Assembly (NCBI GenBank): GCA_001986395.2
Contig: MQVO02000008.1
Location: 1,302,001 to 1,366,000, forward strand
DNA: 64,000 nt
Reading direction: 5' to 3'
Source: Irpex lacteus
Taxonomy: Eukaryota > Basidiomycota > Agaricomycetes > Polyporales > Irpicaceae
This document shows positions 1-10,851 of the stretch, piece by piece. The translations under genes and the position numbers were made by a program. The notes beneath the pieces are model-generated. The model made no database searches, was not told the origin of the DNA, and saw only the letters and a list, made by a program, of their open reading frames with translations. Numbering within the stretch: the stretch's first letter is position 1; the number at the start of each line of letters is the position of its first letter.

Positions 1-46
1 TGTTAGTCCACATTACGAAGAGTTTCGATACTCATGCACATTGCAG

Positions 47-2050
47 AGCACCGATGGCAAGTACTGGGTTGTCGGCCGTACACTCGAGGAGGCGACAGAA
101 CGCGCGAAGAAGCTTGCTGGGAATGCGAAGTTTACACTCGAGCAAGACGAAGATGTTCTGGACACGTGGTTCTCCTCTGGTCTCTGGCCGTTCTCCATTA
201 TGGGTTGGCCCGAAAAGGTAGTGTATGCCTTGTATATTTACTGTTCCCCAATCTTAACAATCTAATGACTAGACCTTCGACCTCGAGCACTTCTACCCTT
301 CGACGGTCCTCGAGACTGGCTGGGATATCATTTTCTTCTGGGTGGCTCGTATGGTTCTGCTCGGCATTCACCTCACTGGTGAAGTGCCATTCAAGGAGGT
401 GTACTGTCACGCGATGATCCGTGACGCTCATGGACGGAAGATGAGCAAGTCTCTCGGCAACGTCATCGATCCTATCGATGTCATCCAGGGTCTTGACCTC
501 GAGTCACTTCATCAGAAGCTGTACGAGGGCAACTTGGACGAGAAGGAGATCGCTAAGGCCAAGTCAGGTCAGAAGAAAGACTTCCCGAAGGGTATTCCCC
601 AGTGCGGTACCGATGCTCTTCGCTTTGCGTTGTGCGCGTACAGCGGTGGAGGTATGTATGCTGATATGAATATGCTTGTGGATAGACTGGCTAACGTATG
701 ACGTAGGCCGTGATATCAACCTCGAGATCCTTCGTGTAGAAGGCTACCGAAAATTCTGCAACAAGATTTTCAACGCCACCAAGTTCGCCATGTTGAAGCT
801 CGACGAGACCTTCGTACCTGAATCACATGCGAAGGCAAGTCGATACATACTTTCCGCGAAGATTGGTTACTAATTATCTCGACAGCCCACTGGCAAGGAA
901 AGCCTCGCCGAACGCTGGATATTGCACAAGCTCAACATCGCCGCGGAGGAGATCAACAAGCAGCTGGCAGATCGTAACTTTATGGCTGCCACCGGTGCAG
1001 CGTACAACTTCTGGCTCTATGAGCTATGTGATGTCTACATTGTACGTCGCTTTTCTCGGATTATCCCAGTCATGTGTTCACGATGACTTGTAGGAAGCGA
1101 TGAAGCCCATGACAGACGAGTCTGCATCCCCCGAGAAGCGACTTTCTGCCCAGCAAACATTGTACACGTGTCTTGATCACGGTCTCCGACTCCTCCACCC
1201 CTTCATGCCGTTTGTTACCGAAGAGCTGTGGCAGCGTCTGCCTAGAAGACCGAATGACCCGACGCTGTCGATTATGGTGTCATCATACCCCACCTTCGTA
1301 TGTGTCGTCTCTCATGATATGGCTCAGTGTTTAACCTCGAGACGCCCTTGTTTAGGACGAGTCATTCGTGTTCAAGGATGCTGAGCGTGACTTCGACTTG
1401 GTATTCTCAGCGATTAAGACCGGTCGTTCGCTCGCCGCGTCGTATAACCTGCAGACCGATATTCAACGTAAGTTAATCCCAAGTATGAGGGTATTACACG
1501 ATCTCTAACTGGCTTGTTACCCAGTATTCATCCGTGCGCAGAACGATGTCGAAGCCGAGCTCTTCCAGTCGCAAGCGTCAACAATCGTAGCGTTGACAAA
1601 GGGTTGCAAGACGGCGAAGGTTGTACGCGAGCTCAGCGACATCCCTCCTGGCTCTGGTTCCGCCGTCCTGAGCCCCACTGTCGTCGTGTACCTACTTGTC
1701 CGCGTAAGTCCCTACTATGTTTGTCGTTTGTCGTAGCATTGCTGACGCTCAATTGTGTGCAGGGTCTCGTTGACCTCGACGCTGAGATCGCAAAGTGCGA
1801 TAAGAAGCTCCATCTCGCTCAACTCAACCTCGACAAGATTAAGAAAATCGAGGCTCAGGCTGACTACGAGGAAACTGTCCCAGCTAATGCACGGCTTGCT
1901 AACGAAGAGAAGGTGCGTTTTGCTTTCTAACTGTGTCACGGTCAAGAGCTGGGACTAATAGTAAATGGTTGCATTCGACAGAGAAAGACGTTAGAGGCTG
2001 ACATCGAGAACCTGAACACCTCGAAAGAGATGTTTGCGAAGCTGAAGTAA
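47..2050 (+). CDS. VAS1: Valyl-tRNA synthetase, 3' part (cut by the window edge)
   Basis: Class I aminoacyl-tRNA synthetase that charges tRNA-Val. The window opens inside an intron (1-46); coding resumes at 47. The spliced product reads [15 protein letters not shown], then the class I signature [15 protein letters not shown] near 430-475, then the tRNA-binding anticodon domain ([16 protein letters not shown] near 1195-1240), and a C-terminal lysine/glutamate-rich coiled coil starting [16 protein letters not shown] and ending SKEMFAKLK before the TAA at 2048-2050. At least seven short introns interrupt the part visible. The N-terminal Rossmann half with the HIGH motif lies outside the window. 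VAS1 in yeast serves both cytosol and mitochondria; nothing visible here speaks to that. Housekeeping gene marking the left border of ordinary sequence. Confidence 0.95.
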
Positions 2051-2096
2051 TTGATCATATAGACATCTTACGTTGCAACTTGTACCATCACCCACT

Positions 2097-2110
2097 ATAC
2101 ACACACACAC
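2097..2110. repeat. (AC)n microsatellite
   Basis: Run of seven alternating CA/AC units in the 3' flank of the valyl-tRNA synthetase gene. Confidence 0.8.
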
Positions 2111-2482
2111 ATCTTCGTTACGTCTTATCTGGTCCATCCCAAAAAACAAACACCAACGACTGAGATTATAGTGACCTTGGCTCGTGAGTATTATAGCCTT
2201 GACCGGAATGGTCAATAACCTCACTCAGTGTCGTGGAACCAACACCAACTCCCACAAATATGTTTGGACGACAACTAGTGGCATATTATCACTAACTGAT
2301 TAGAGGAAGTACGATGCAAATGACATAATGTGCTCTAGAGCTCCTGTACGGATGTCCCTATGTAAGTCCGATGCACAAAGTCCCGACAGAAGCAAGCGAG
2401 CGACAGGGGAGAATTAAGATCCCAAAGATTAAAAGGTATAAATAGACCGTCATAATGTCCTGGCCTCATCGATACCGCCAAA

Positions 2483-3210
2483 TTAGGAACGGTCGGGGTG
2501 GAGAAGTTCGATGAAGACTGGCTGGCATGAGTCGAATATGTAGCCAGAGCCGTTAGCCGAGGCTTTGTAGACGACGTTGACCTGAGCGTTGTCGGCGTCC
2601 CATTGCTTGCAGAGAGAGAATCCGTCCATGACGCCGTTGACGGCGAGGACGGAATTTCCACCCATTGGGCTAGTCGAAGCCTACATTGAATGACTCAAAG
2701 TCAACATTATGTCCAATGAAGTTGCAGAATTATGGACTTACAACTGCACACCAGATTTGCGGCGAGGGACCGACGGTAGTGCTGCTCATCCACGAGATAG
2801 TGCTGCCGTCAGCAACGCTTCCACCTTGGAACTGTGCGCTGGTCTGGTCCTCGGGGAGAAGGGTACCGTTAGCGAGAGCCCAGGTTTGATTGGGGTCACC
2901 AAATGGAGACGAAGCAACCGTCTAGACGTTTTATTAGTAAATTCATGAAGCCGGAAGTGCACTGTAATGGACAACTCACCGAAAGGGTGTGGAAAGCAGC
3001 ACCATCAATTGCGCCACCAGGTCCCATAGTGAGAGGGGTGGTGGGTGCATTGGCTGCATCACCGCTAGACTGGACAGCCACTAGCGAGAAACCATGGGCA
3101 ATGTCAAAGCCCGAGAAGAAGTTGTCACACCATGGGCCACCGGAACGCTTGAGTGGGGTAGCAGCGACGGCAAGAGCCAAGGTGGAGAGGGCAACGAGGG
3201 ACTTGAACAT
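2483..3210 (-). CDS. Small secreted protein, unknown function
   Basis: Three exons give about 200 residues. The start at 3210 gives a clear signal peptide (MFKSLVALSTLALAVAATP) followed by KR, a possible Kex2 site. The rest is rich in Gly, Ser, Asp and Asn. Introns are about 2925-2982 (donor GTGAGT) and 2671-2710 (donor GTAAGT). The mature part contains GGPWCDNFFSGFDIAHGF, QTWALANGTLLPEDQTS, PQIWCAV and a C-terminal half with two more Cys (SLCKQWDADNAQ, IFDSCQPV). A TATA-like CTTATATATT lies near 3334, about 125 bp upstream. I do not recognise a family; a lectin-like or effector-like secreted protein is possible. It is separated from the precursor genes in the island and shares none of their exon layout. 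Confidence 0.75.
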
Positions 3211-4311
3211 GTCGGTCGGTAAGATTGACGAAGATTATGTGGGGAAAGCGAAAATAGAGTGGATAGCTTAGAAGACGAAGATGTGGAAGTATGCAACTTC
3301 TGCTTGAAGTTTGAACGGCGCATTGGACGCTCCTTATATATTGCGGAGGCAAATGAGGCTCAGCCCTGATCTGTGAGGAGATCTTGGATTGTTGGAGAGA
3401 GGCTGCTTTACAATTGCACAGCAATGCGGGGCTTGGCAGCCCGTTCGGGTTATGACGTCCACCTACCGGCGGCTCGTCAATCGCTGTTATCCGTACCAAG
3501 ACGGATCAATTGGCCACAGTAGGGACCGCCTCAGTGAGTGCTAGCCAAGGTCTGTCCATGCGACTTTGTTTGACTTTCGCTGTTGTATAGGACGATAGGC
3601 TGCCGATACTTGCTTACCGTTCGAAAGTAACACGGCTATTGAAGGCCATTGTCGGATCACCTGGTCAGCCATGCGCCATCTTCCACACGAAGTACGCAGG
3701 TCTAGGGCAACTGTACACGCTCACAGAGCAATGCGGACCTTTGAGCCCGACGATGCGATGGATACGAGACTTCTAGCCCCCGAATCAATCGGTATGCGAT
3801 GGTATCCGCGACAGAGGTCAGCACAGTACAGTCACGAACGGGTTGCAGGTTTGCAGATGTTCTATGATTGGCGCTCAAGCCCGCCACAAAGATGGTTATG
3901 GCCATATCGGGCAAACGGTGTTTTGGCCTTGTCATGATGAACATGAACAAGCCAGACAGGGCATTGGGCTTGTACCTGTACTTGGGGATATGCGTTTCGG
4001 TATGAATCTAATTAGATGCATGGCAAGGTATGCTGCCCGCCGCGAGGAGACAGACAGGGCTTCATAAGTACTTCGCACAATTCTATTACTTTTAGCTCAC
4101 GATCGCATTTACTTCCGCTAGTCACCAGTCACCATAAAAAAGAGTTAATTACATGGTTAGAATTGAACCGAAATCAAACGGAGGTTGGGGGCGATGCCTA
4201 CTTTCCTTTCTTTAATCATGGTATGGTGTCCTCCGCTGAGGATATAGTACAGCTGTGAGACAAACCACTAAACTCAGAACACAAACTCGCACAAGACAAG
4301 GAAAACTTCGC
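3211..4311. other. Intergenic; holds a segment repeated at 24.2 kb
   Basis: No convincing gene. About 3780-3935 resembles 24230-24360: both contain GATTGGCG, TCAA, GCCGCCACAAA-like and GGCCATATC blocks in the same order. This makes it the outer edge of the segmental duplication that also carries the DEUBAD pseudogene. Confidence 0.5.
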
Positions 4312-5561
4312 CTACGAAAGGCGGCTCAAATAGTAAACAGTCCCCAATGTGTCCCTCCCGCCTCTATCCAACGAGAACTGCAATCCCAAATCCACCTTCA
4401 CTTCATCTCGCCAACGCCAGATAGTCGCAGCCTTTGCGGCTCGGCCAGCAACGACCGTATCTTGCGCACCGCCGGCCGTGATTGTGTACGACAGGCGGTT
4501 CGCTGAGGACAGCACCTCCGGCGGGACTTGCTTCGTGACCTCTAAAACACCCTCTTCTAGCTCGGCAGAGCTCATGATGCCTTCCATCGTTAGCGTCGGA
4601 GGTTTGGGAGGGGAGGGGTCGGCAACGGTGAGTTCTTTAGGTAGAAGAGGTGTTTCGCCGGGTTGTAACAGGAGATCGAGCGCGTGTGAGAGCGGGTTGA
4701 TCTTGTAGACCTGGATGACTCGTTATTCTCGGTGAGAGAGAAAGTGGTTCCACTTACGAGAAGCTCTTTCTCGACAGTGATAGCAATGGAAGAGAACGTG
4801 CGTCGGTATGTGATGATGTCACCTTCTTGCAGTAATGAACGCTTTACTAGATTTACCAGGTCTAGCACAGTCGAGCTATATAGAACCATCACTTTATAGA
4901 CTTTGAAGTGAAACGTGAAGAATACTGACCTTAGCTTCCCTCTCCGACGCAGCGGATGCTCTCGCGTCCATTGTTCGTCCTTCCATTCTGCATGCATACT
5001 ACCAGCCGTGACACCTTGCTCGTATTGGTCCACATCCTCCTTCGCTTTCCTTGACAGCCACCCAGTAAACAGATGGTCTTGGAACGTCATGGCCCCTGAC
5101 AAAAAGAACGCATTGCTGAAGAACGTTGGATCGAGAGTCGCGGGAGACCGTTGTTCTGATGTACTTGAAGCTGATTTGTCCGCATCTGGGCTTGCATTTG
5201 ATAAAGCTGCTGGATGATATCCGTCGAGAGATGGCTGGAACGTCGTAAAAGCGGTAGGTGGCAGGAGGCTACAGAGCTGCTGCTGCGACTCTTCCGAAAG
5301 TTTCAGGAAGTTCTCGTAGTTGATGACATCCTACATCACCTGGATTGTGTGAAAGGCAAGAATTTTCACGAAGATGGGATGTATACGTACCGAGATATCG
5401 ACATTGGTGAGCTTGCTCAGGCTGTGGGTGAGGAGATGGTCGAGGTCACGGGTTTTGCGTTTAGATGAAGATGCAGTGAGCGTCGCTGCAGACGCAACGG
5501 CTCCTGCAGACTTTCCTGTTGCACGCGCGGACCGCCGAGGTCGCTCATTTGTGACAGACAT
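4312..5561 (-). CDS. DEUBAD/ASXH-domain protein (deubiquitinase adaptor)
   Basis: Four exons; start at 5561 (MSVTNERPRRSARATGKSAG), stop at 4312. After a basic, low-complexity N-terminus comes LLTHSLSKLTN, then (across the 5390-5331 intron) NYENFLKLSEESQQQLCSLLP and, further on, DPTFFSNAFFLSGAMTFQDH and LFTGWLS. This order (LLT..., a hydrophobic helix with SQQQL..LLP, then NxFF...W..L..G) matches the DEUBAD/ASXH domain of Asx/ASXL proteins, which bind and activate UCH-type deubiquitinases such as BAP1 or UCH37. The C-terminal third ends WRDEVKVDLGLQFSLD... and is not a domain I recognise. A UCH37-type enzyme lies in this same window (54930-56571). A broken copy of this gene is at 24538-25300. 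Confidence 0.8.
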
Positions 5562-6026
5562 CGGAGAGCGAGAGAAGGTGTTCAGGCTGCTGAATGGTCG
5601 CTAGATATTTCCTAAAGGAGAAATTGGGCGCATCATTCTTCAAGCGCTTGTGCCAAGCTAAGTATCCCGATTCCCGAGTCCTTGGATTTTGAACATGAAC
5701 ATCGAACTTGCTTCGAACTTGAAAATTCAAAATTCAGTCCCACCATTTGAGGACTCTTGCAACCTGGGTATTAGAAAGACTGCAGGTGGGTGACAAGCTT
5801 GCACATCTTGTAACAACTTGCAGCACGTTACTGATGTCTGCGTAGCTCCCACTCGGATGAGTCATGTATACCGGTGTCCATGTCGCCTTCGAGGGCGACT
5901 GAGTCGACCTTCCATGTCCTAGGCATATAAGCTTACTTCCTTGCATTCGCTGAGCTCATCCTATCCTTTTTCTCAGATCCTCCCAATTCAACCACGACCC
6001 CTTATTCTTCCCGTCCATTCTGCATC
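5562..6026. other. Intergenic, duplicated at 25.3-25.65 kb
   Basis: Divergent spacer between the DEUBAD gene and the small secreted-peptide gene at 6027. Stretches such as the block at 5600-5650 (CCTAAAGGAGAAATTGGGCG) and 5875-5900 (CCATGTCGCCTTCGA-like) recur in order at 25340-25390 and 25607-25630, so the old duplication reached almost to the 6027 promoter. Confidence 0.6.
5924..5931 (+). promoter_or_regulatory. TATA box of the 6027 gene
   Basis: CATATAAG about 100 bp upstream of the start codon, the same spacing as in the other precursor genes. Confidence 0.55.
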
Positions 6027-6319
6027 ATGCGTACGAATAGCATCCTCGTCATGCTTACCATTATCTGTACGATAAGCATATGTAAGAGGGCAAGGCTCAC
6101 TAGTTGATTGCATTGCACTCATGTAACTCTATATAGCCTATGCTGCACCCGAGCCCTCCGATCACCACAGTGGTAAGTGCTACCCATCCCTTGCTTATAT
6201 TGCGGATACACTGATTGACATCCGTATGCGTTCTAACTGAGCATTTACCCTTTTTGAAAGTAACGGTGATGGATAACCCAAACCAGGTTCGTTACGGCTG
6301 TACAACACTCACATTCTGA
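6027..6319 (+). CDS. Small secreted peptide, signal-exon relative of the precursor family ('AAP' type)
   Basis: Exon 1 is 6027-6081, exactly 55 nt, encoding MRTNSILVMLTIICTISI plus one base, as in the four core-bearing precursors. Exon 2 (6137-6172, 36 nt) encodes YAAPEPSDHHS; its acceptor and donor are ATATAG and GTAAGT. Exon 3 beginning at 6261 gives VTVMDNPNQVRYGCTTLTF and a stop at 6317-6319, for 49 residues in a consistent frame. The R-x-[IL]-P-x-R core is absent. A TATA box lies about 100 bp upstream. Alternatives: the last exon may be wrong, because an in-phase acceptor near 6589 opens a frame containing RRIWTRSTSFQHSSNLSPG, which loosely resembles a shortened core. Function unknown; secretion is predicted from the N-terminus. 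Confidence 0.5.
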
Positions 6320-7516
6320 GGACACGCTGGCATTACCGCTGCTGACGTTCGATATGTCGGTTACACAGCCCAGCAGTACACGAGATGACTCGTGATCGCT
6401 GCCCTGTACCTGTGTTGGTGATGCTACACGAAATTACTATATGGGTTGTTCTTCCCTCTACATGTGTAAGTTCTTCGCAGCGTCATTTATCGCCGTTGTT
6501 CATGCATGTGGCCATATTCTGGTATAAGTAAGTACTAGCACCACCGAGAGTGCTCTGGCGTCCTGACACCATCATGATTTGCCGCCTAGTCAACTGCGCC
6601 CGACGGATCTGGACGCGTTCAACAAGTTTTCAACACTCTTCCAACTTATCCCCGGGCCTTTGGCGCGTTAAGGATCCAGATTACCGGCGACTGCAGTCAG
6701 TACCCCATGTCAGCGCATCTTCTTCGACAACAACGACATGATGCCAGCGGCGGTATACATTTGGTACATCGAAATCTTGATGTTAGGGTCCGTGGCTCGG
6801 AAGTTTCCTTCGTCTTAGACGTCACGACTCATGTCTATTCATGACTACTTCATAGTTCTCAGTAAGCTCTCAGTACATATCTCTATTGGAGCTCCCAATA
6901 GTTAGCTTACCTGATCGAAAGCGCAGCATTCATTGCAATTGAACGTGCTTCTTTGAAAAATAAATAGGCGCTTTGAACCACCGTCGGATGTCCCGGGCAT
7001 GAAGCAGTGCTGGAGTACACCCAGGATCAGTGTAGGATACCACAGCGAGTTCTCTAGCATTGATACGACTATCACGGGATGTCAATTTTTAGCTGACGGT
7101 ATCTTTCTTAGAAGATTGAACTTAGCGGACGATTTCTGTATCCGTCCGCCACAACACAACTGCTGCCCTCTTTTTTGTGTCCTCGTTCACAGGCCTATTG
7201 GACACCACCGTTATCTCTCTGATTTTGGAAGACATATTCTCCCACACTCTGCGGGTGAGATCAAGCTGAAGTCGAGAAACATAGCCGTCCTGGTTCTACT
7301 TCCGGTTGCCCACGCTTTATTTGCTTTGGGTAAGTGTCGCATACTGTCTAGAGGTCAGAGCTGATATCAAATGTTTCATCTGTCAAAGCTTACCTTCCTA
7401 GGAATAATGGGCGCATTGTGAACATATATACCTCGCGACTTGCGAGTAGACAATTAGCTACCGCCGCCTTCCCTGCTACTCCACTTCGCCTTCTGCACTC
7501 TACGCTGCTCCACAAC
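6320..7516. other. Intergenic, possibly a decayed core exon
   Basis: No intact gene seen. An open stretch at about 6590-6740, preceded by a plausible acceptor, reads RRIWTRSTSFQHSSNLSPG. It could be a relic of the family core with the central residues lost, but the match is weak. Confidence 0.3.
7424..7431 (+). promoter_or_regulatory. TATA box of precursor P1
   Basis: CATATATACC element about 90 bp upstream of the P1 start codon. Confidence 0.6.
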
Positions 7517-7849
7517 ATGCGCCTGAACACTATACTTACCGTGCTCATCACTTTGGCAACGATTGGTGTCGGTACGCGGTGATGATACCTGATGTCGGTA
7601 CTTTACTAAACACTATTGTTACATAGTCCAATCCCGCCCGTCGGCTCAACGCGTTGGTATGTGCGATCCGATTGCAAGTCCGAGAGCGCCGCGTGCATAC
7701 TTACTCTTTACTTATCCTGACCACTGGCAGAAGAAAGATCGCTCCCGGCGCGTGTAGGATTCCCCCACTTGAATCCTGTTTCGGACACTTCCAACTTGAA
7801 GCCTGCGATCGTCCCGCTTGACACCACAGGCAGCGGGAACGACGCCTGA
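7517..7849 (+). CDS. Candidate RiPP precursor P1 (secreted, one core)
   Basis: Three exons, 67 residues. Exon 1 (7517-7571, 55 nt) encodes the signal MRLNTILTVLITLATIGV; exon 2 (7627-7656, 30 nt) encodes QSRPSAQRV; exon 3 (7731-7849) gives EE followed by the core RSLPARVGFPHLNPVSDTSN, then LKP and a tail ending GSGNDA. All junctions are GT-AG and phase 1. The core aligns without gaps to those of P2, P3 and P4. A basic residue precedes S-L-P, and a second Arg follows at core position 6; either could be a processing site. The gene sits 1 kb from PIP-A. Family role is inferred: a secreted peptide matured by the neighbouring enzymes. It is too fragmented for simple ORF finding. Confidence 0.8.
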
Positions 7850-8802
7850 GTCGAATGATTCATTGTACGTTATATATCACACAGACTCTCAATTATGCTC
7901 CGCCTGATCCTCAGTAATGCGGTGATGTAGCTGCGATAACACACATACGTCCGGGAGAACGTGCTGCATCTCAAACTTCAAGCTTCGTCTCAGTCAGAAC
8001 TGTGATAAGTACGTAGTTGAACGGATTCAAATGTGTAGTCCCGCGCGCATTCAAAGCTGGCATAGTACTTGTTAGACCGAATACTCAGCTATAGCTTGTA
8101 TCACAATCGAAAACTATTCACTTTCGAAGTCTAAGCCCAAGAAGCCCTTCAACTAGACTTGCAGTATCGACAAGCCTTAGGGCGTGACTGCTAGTAAGTA
8201 GAAGCCGGATAGAATGAACTCGGCATCGATGCCTACCAGCTGGGACATTCGCCTCCTTCGGATTCCGTCTAGGTTTCCTGAACATCGCTATCAATGAGGC
8301 TATTCAAGATGGACATATGGTCCTTGTGAACGTACCCAGTATGAATAGTACTTCAATGTCGATTGCGATTGAGTTGAGAGAGAGCCACGCTTAGGTAAGC
8401 CTAGTGACTCAGAGCGCTTCCAGGCGCTTCCGAATCCCTCCTTGCGTACTAGTTTAGGGCTAACCACGATCGGCGCATACATACTAGTACTGCTATGCTA
8501 TCAAGGACGCCTTGAATCGGAAGGTCCAGCATGGATAATCAATTGTAAGGTAGGTCCGTGGTGGGACTTGTGCTTGCATTGTGCGGAATATATCTGAATT
8601 TCGCTGCGTATGACAGGATTCCAAACACCTCGGCTACAAATGACAACTCCGATTAGCCACGAACATGGAAGACTCCTGTCCATTACAATACGTAGCCCAG
8701 GATACATCGATCATTTTGAGAACGCAGTCTGCAGTCCGACGAGATTCAGATGGTAAGAGCGCTTGGTTCGTAAAACCTGATACATGTAACATGAATACTG
8801 AT
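7850..8802. other. Intergenic, nothing recognised
   Basis: No gene or strong repeat seen. A short direct repeat, CAGGCGCTTCC/GAGCGCTTCC, lies near 8410-8430. Confidence 0.5.
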
Positions 8803-9799
8803 TTAGTTCGTTAAGAACTCCCCAACAACTTGCATGAACCTCTCCCTCTCCTCGTGGTGTGCCATGTGAGACGCATTGGCAAATTGCACCCACTTTACTT
8901 TCGTCAGATGCTCAAAGAAAACGGACATGCAGCTATCTTGCGCTTCGTCGAACCTGCCGTTCAGAAGAAGGACAGGTACGTCTATTAAGCTGAGCTTGTC
9001 GAGTGCGGACCACGTATTGAGGGTTCCGGTCACGGCCCACTCAGATGGCCCCCACCTATATATCCCGATGAGTAATCCAGCACTTTATCTCGTCAGGACG
9101 ATCCACGTACATGGTACTGTATACCGTTGGATCTCTTTGAAGCTCTTGAAGGCCGTCCATGATGTCGTCGGGAACGGGATCGAGGATGCACATAAAGCGA
9201 CTGTAGTACTCCATCATGGCGCCTTGGTATTCCTCGCTATCCGTCGTCCCATCCGCCTCGCATCTATCCATCACCTCCCGGACGCTCTCAGGCAACGTCT
9301 CTCTGAGCGCTTTTTGGGCAGTAATCCACAAATCGATAGAAGGCGCGGAGGACCAGACGATGTATCTTCTCAGTCCCTTCGGCTTCTGTGCTGCAAACGA
9401 AGTGCCAAACATAGCACCCCAAGAATGGCCTATCACGTCGTACTGGCGACCTGGAGCGTCGAGGCTGAAGTGGCGTACGAGATTATGGAGTTCTGCGATG
9501 AAGAGGTCCTCATTCCAGAACTCCTTCCCCGCATCCTTCTTTTCTTGCAAGTGAGTGGAGCGTTTGCAGCCGACCTGGTCGTACTGGATGATGGGGACGC
9601 CATACTTGGTGGTGAGGTCTGAAAGGATGTTGTACGCTTCTGCACCCACTCCAGGGCCTCCGTGAAGGATGAAGAGCGGTACGGAAGTAGATGTGAGCTC
9701 GCCGGTGACCTTGTACCAGGTCTTCAACGGCTTTCCGGCGGCGGGGTACTCGAAAACCGCCTCTCCTTCGACGACAGGGACAGTTGGCGTCAAAGACAT
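8803..9799 (-). CDS. Proline iminopeptidase-like S33 hydrolase (PIP-A)
   Basis: Alpha/beta hydrolase of the S33 family, which typically releases N-terminal proline from peptides. Two exons (9799-9111 and 9055-8803) give 313 residues. The start at 9799 (MSLTPTVPVVEGEAVFEYP) is preferred over an upstream in-frame ATG at 9904 because the other three copies begin at the same point. Visible motifs: oxyanion HGGPGVGAEAYN, QYDQVGCKRST, nucleophile elbow GHSWGAMFG (the other copies have GHSWGGM), acid NGRFDEAQD and histidine SHMAHHEERERF. No signal peptide, so probably intracellular. A MITE-like element lies just upstream. One of four paralogues in the window (313, 321, 308 and 322 residues). Confidence 0.9.
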
Positions 9800-9987
9800 G
9801 GTCAGCTTTGGTGGTTTTCGTAAGGGGTAAGCGTCGGCTGTATACACCTCTTTCCAGTGAAGAGCACTGACGTGGGGGTCTTTATGGAAGATATCGCTAT
9901 GCATGCCAAAAGATGTACTACATCAGTTTGATCGGAGAATCCCGCACTCATCGTCCCACGATGAAGACACAGAGGATGTAAGTAGTA

Positions 9988-10317
9988 AGATAGACCCATT
10001 ACACTTTCGACCACATCACGTGCAGAAGTGTGACAGTTTTGGCGCAGAAAAACGAGATTGTTCAAAATAGCTCGAAGGCACTCAGTTACGAGCAAAGTGC
10101 AACAAGTGAGGTGTATAACTTAGTAATGGCAAGTCCTGTCTTGTTCTACTTTTTTGTGCAATGGCGTGGCTGTTCAGATTTTGAACGAAACAGACTCAAA
10201 ATCGCCAGCGCTTAGCCATCAGAAAGGCTGAGTGACACGTTTGCCGCCGGTAAATGAGCCACTTCACATGACTGTCACGCAGTGTCACATGTGGTCGAAA
10301 GTGTAATGGGTCTATCT
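9988..10317. mobile_element. MITE-like element with 30-bp terminal inverted repeats
   Basis: The left end (9988-10017) and right end (10288-10317) are perfect reverse complements over 30 bp and stay similar for roughly 20 bp further in (GTGACAG in both arms). Each end abuts a TA dinucleotide (9986-9987 and 10318-10319), consistent with a Tc1/mariner-type TA target duplication. The 330-bp element has no coding capacity. It lies in the spacer between PIP-A and sedolisin A, within 190 bp of the PIP-A start. Confidence 0.85.
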
Positions 10318-10851
10318 TAGACGAAGTCAGCTTTCGGTGAGTGACATATCTATGATGAATGATGAAGGCGGCGTTGAATCAAATCCAGTCCATGCTTCCG
10401 TTCCCTGCGTTTACACGATACATATCAGTAGGTATGCGTGTGTGGATTCCAATCGCTGTCGCCTAATCCATCTTCTGATCATAGGAGCTTTTGCTAAAGA
10501 TATCGAACGGCTTCATCTAGAGGGCTGTGCATCAAGTACGAATATCTGCCACTGGGTTGGAATCGTCACGCGTTATGGCTTAAACGCATGCACTCTTCTC
10601 ACCATTTCCATCTCTTCCACGCGGAGTAGAACATTTATCGCTTCGTGTTTGCAGTCGTTGAAACCGCAAATGTTCGTCAATGCGAAAATGGAATCCCGAT
10701 AGTCTACTGTTCCATTGACCATTGCTCCTCTCTTTAGACAGCGCTTTGCAGCAGCAAGTAATCATGAGCACAGTGCCGAGTGCCGACTTCGCTAGTGGTG
10801 GTGGCACACGCGGCTCGCCCTAGAAAAGACTGGAGGCTCCCTGACAGGACG
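10318..10851. other. Intergenic upstream of sedolisin A
   Basis: No gene recognised; presumably holds the sedolisin A promoter. Confidence 0.5.

Noticed and set aside
9904..9904. Upstream ATG extending PIP-A by 35 residues
   Set aside because: The other three paralogues start at the position equivalent to 9799, and the extension shows no similarity.
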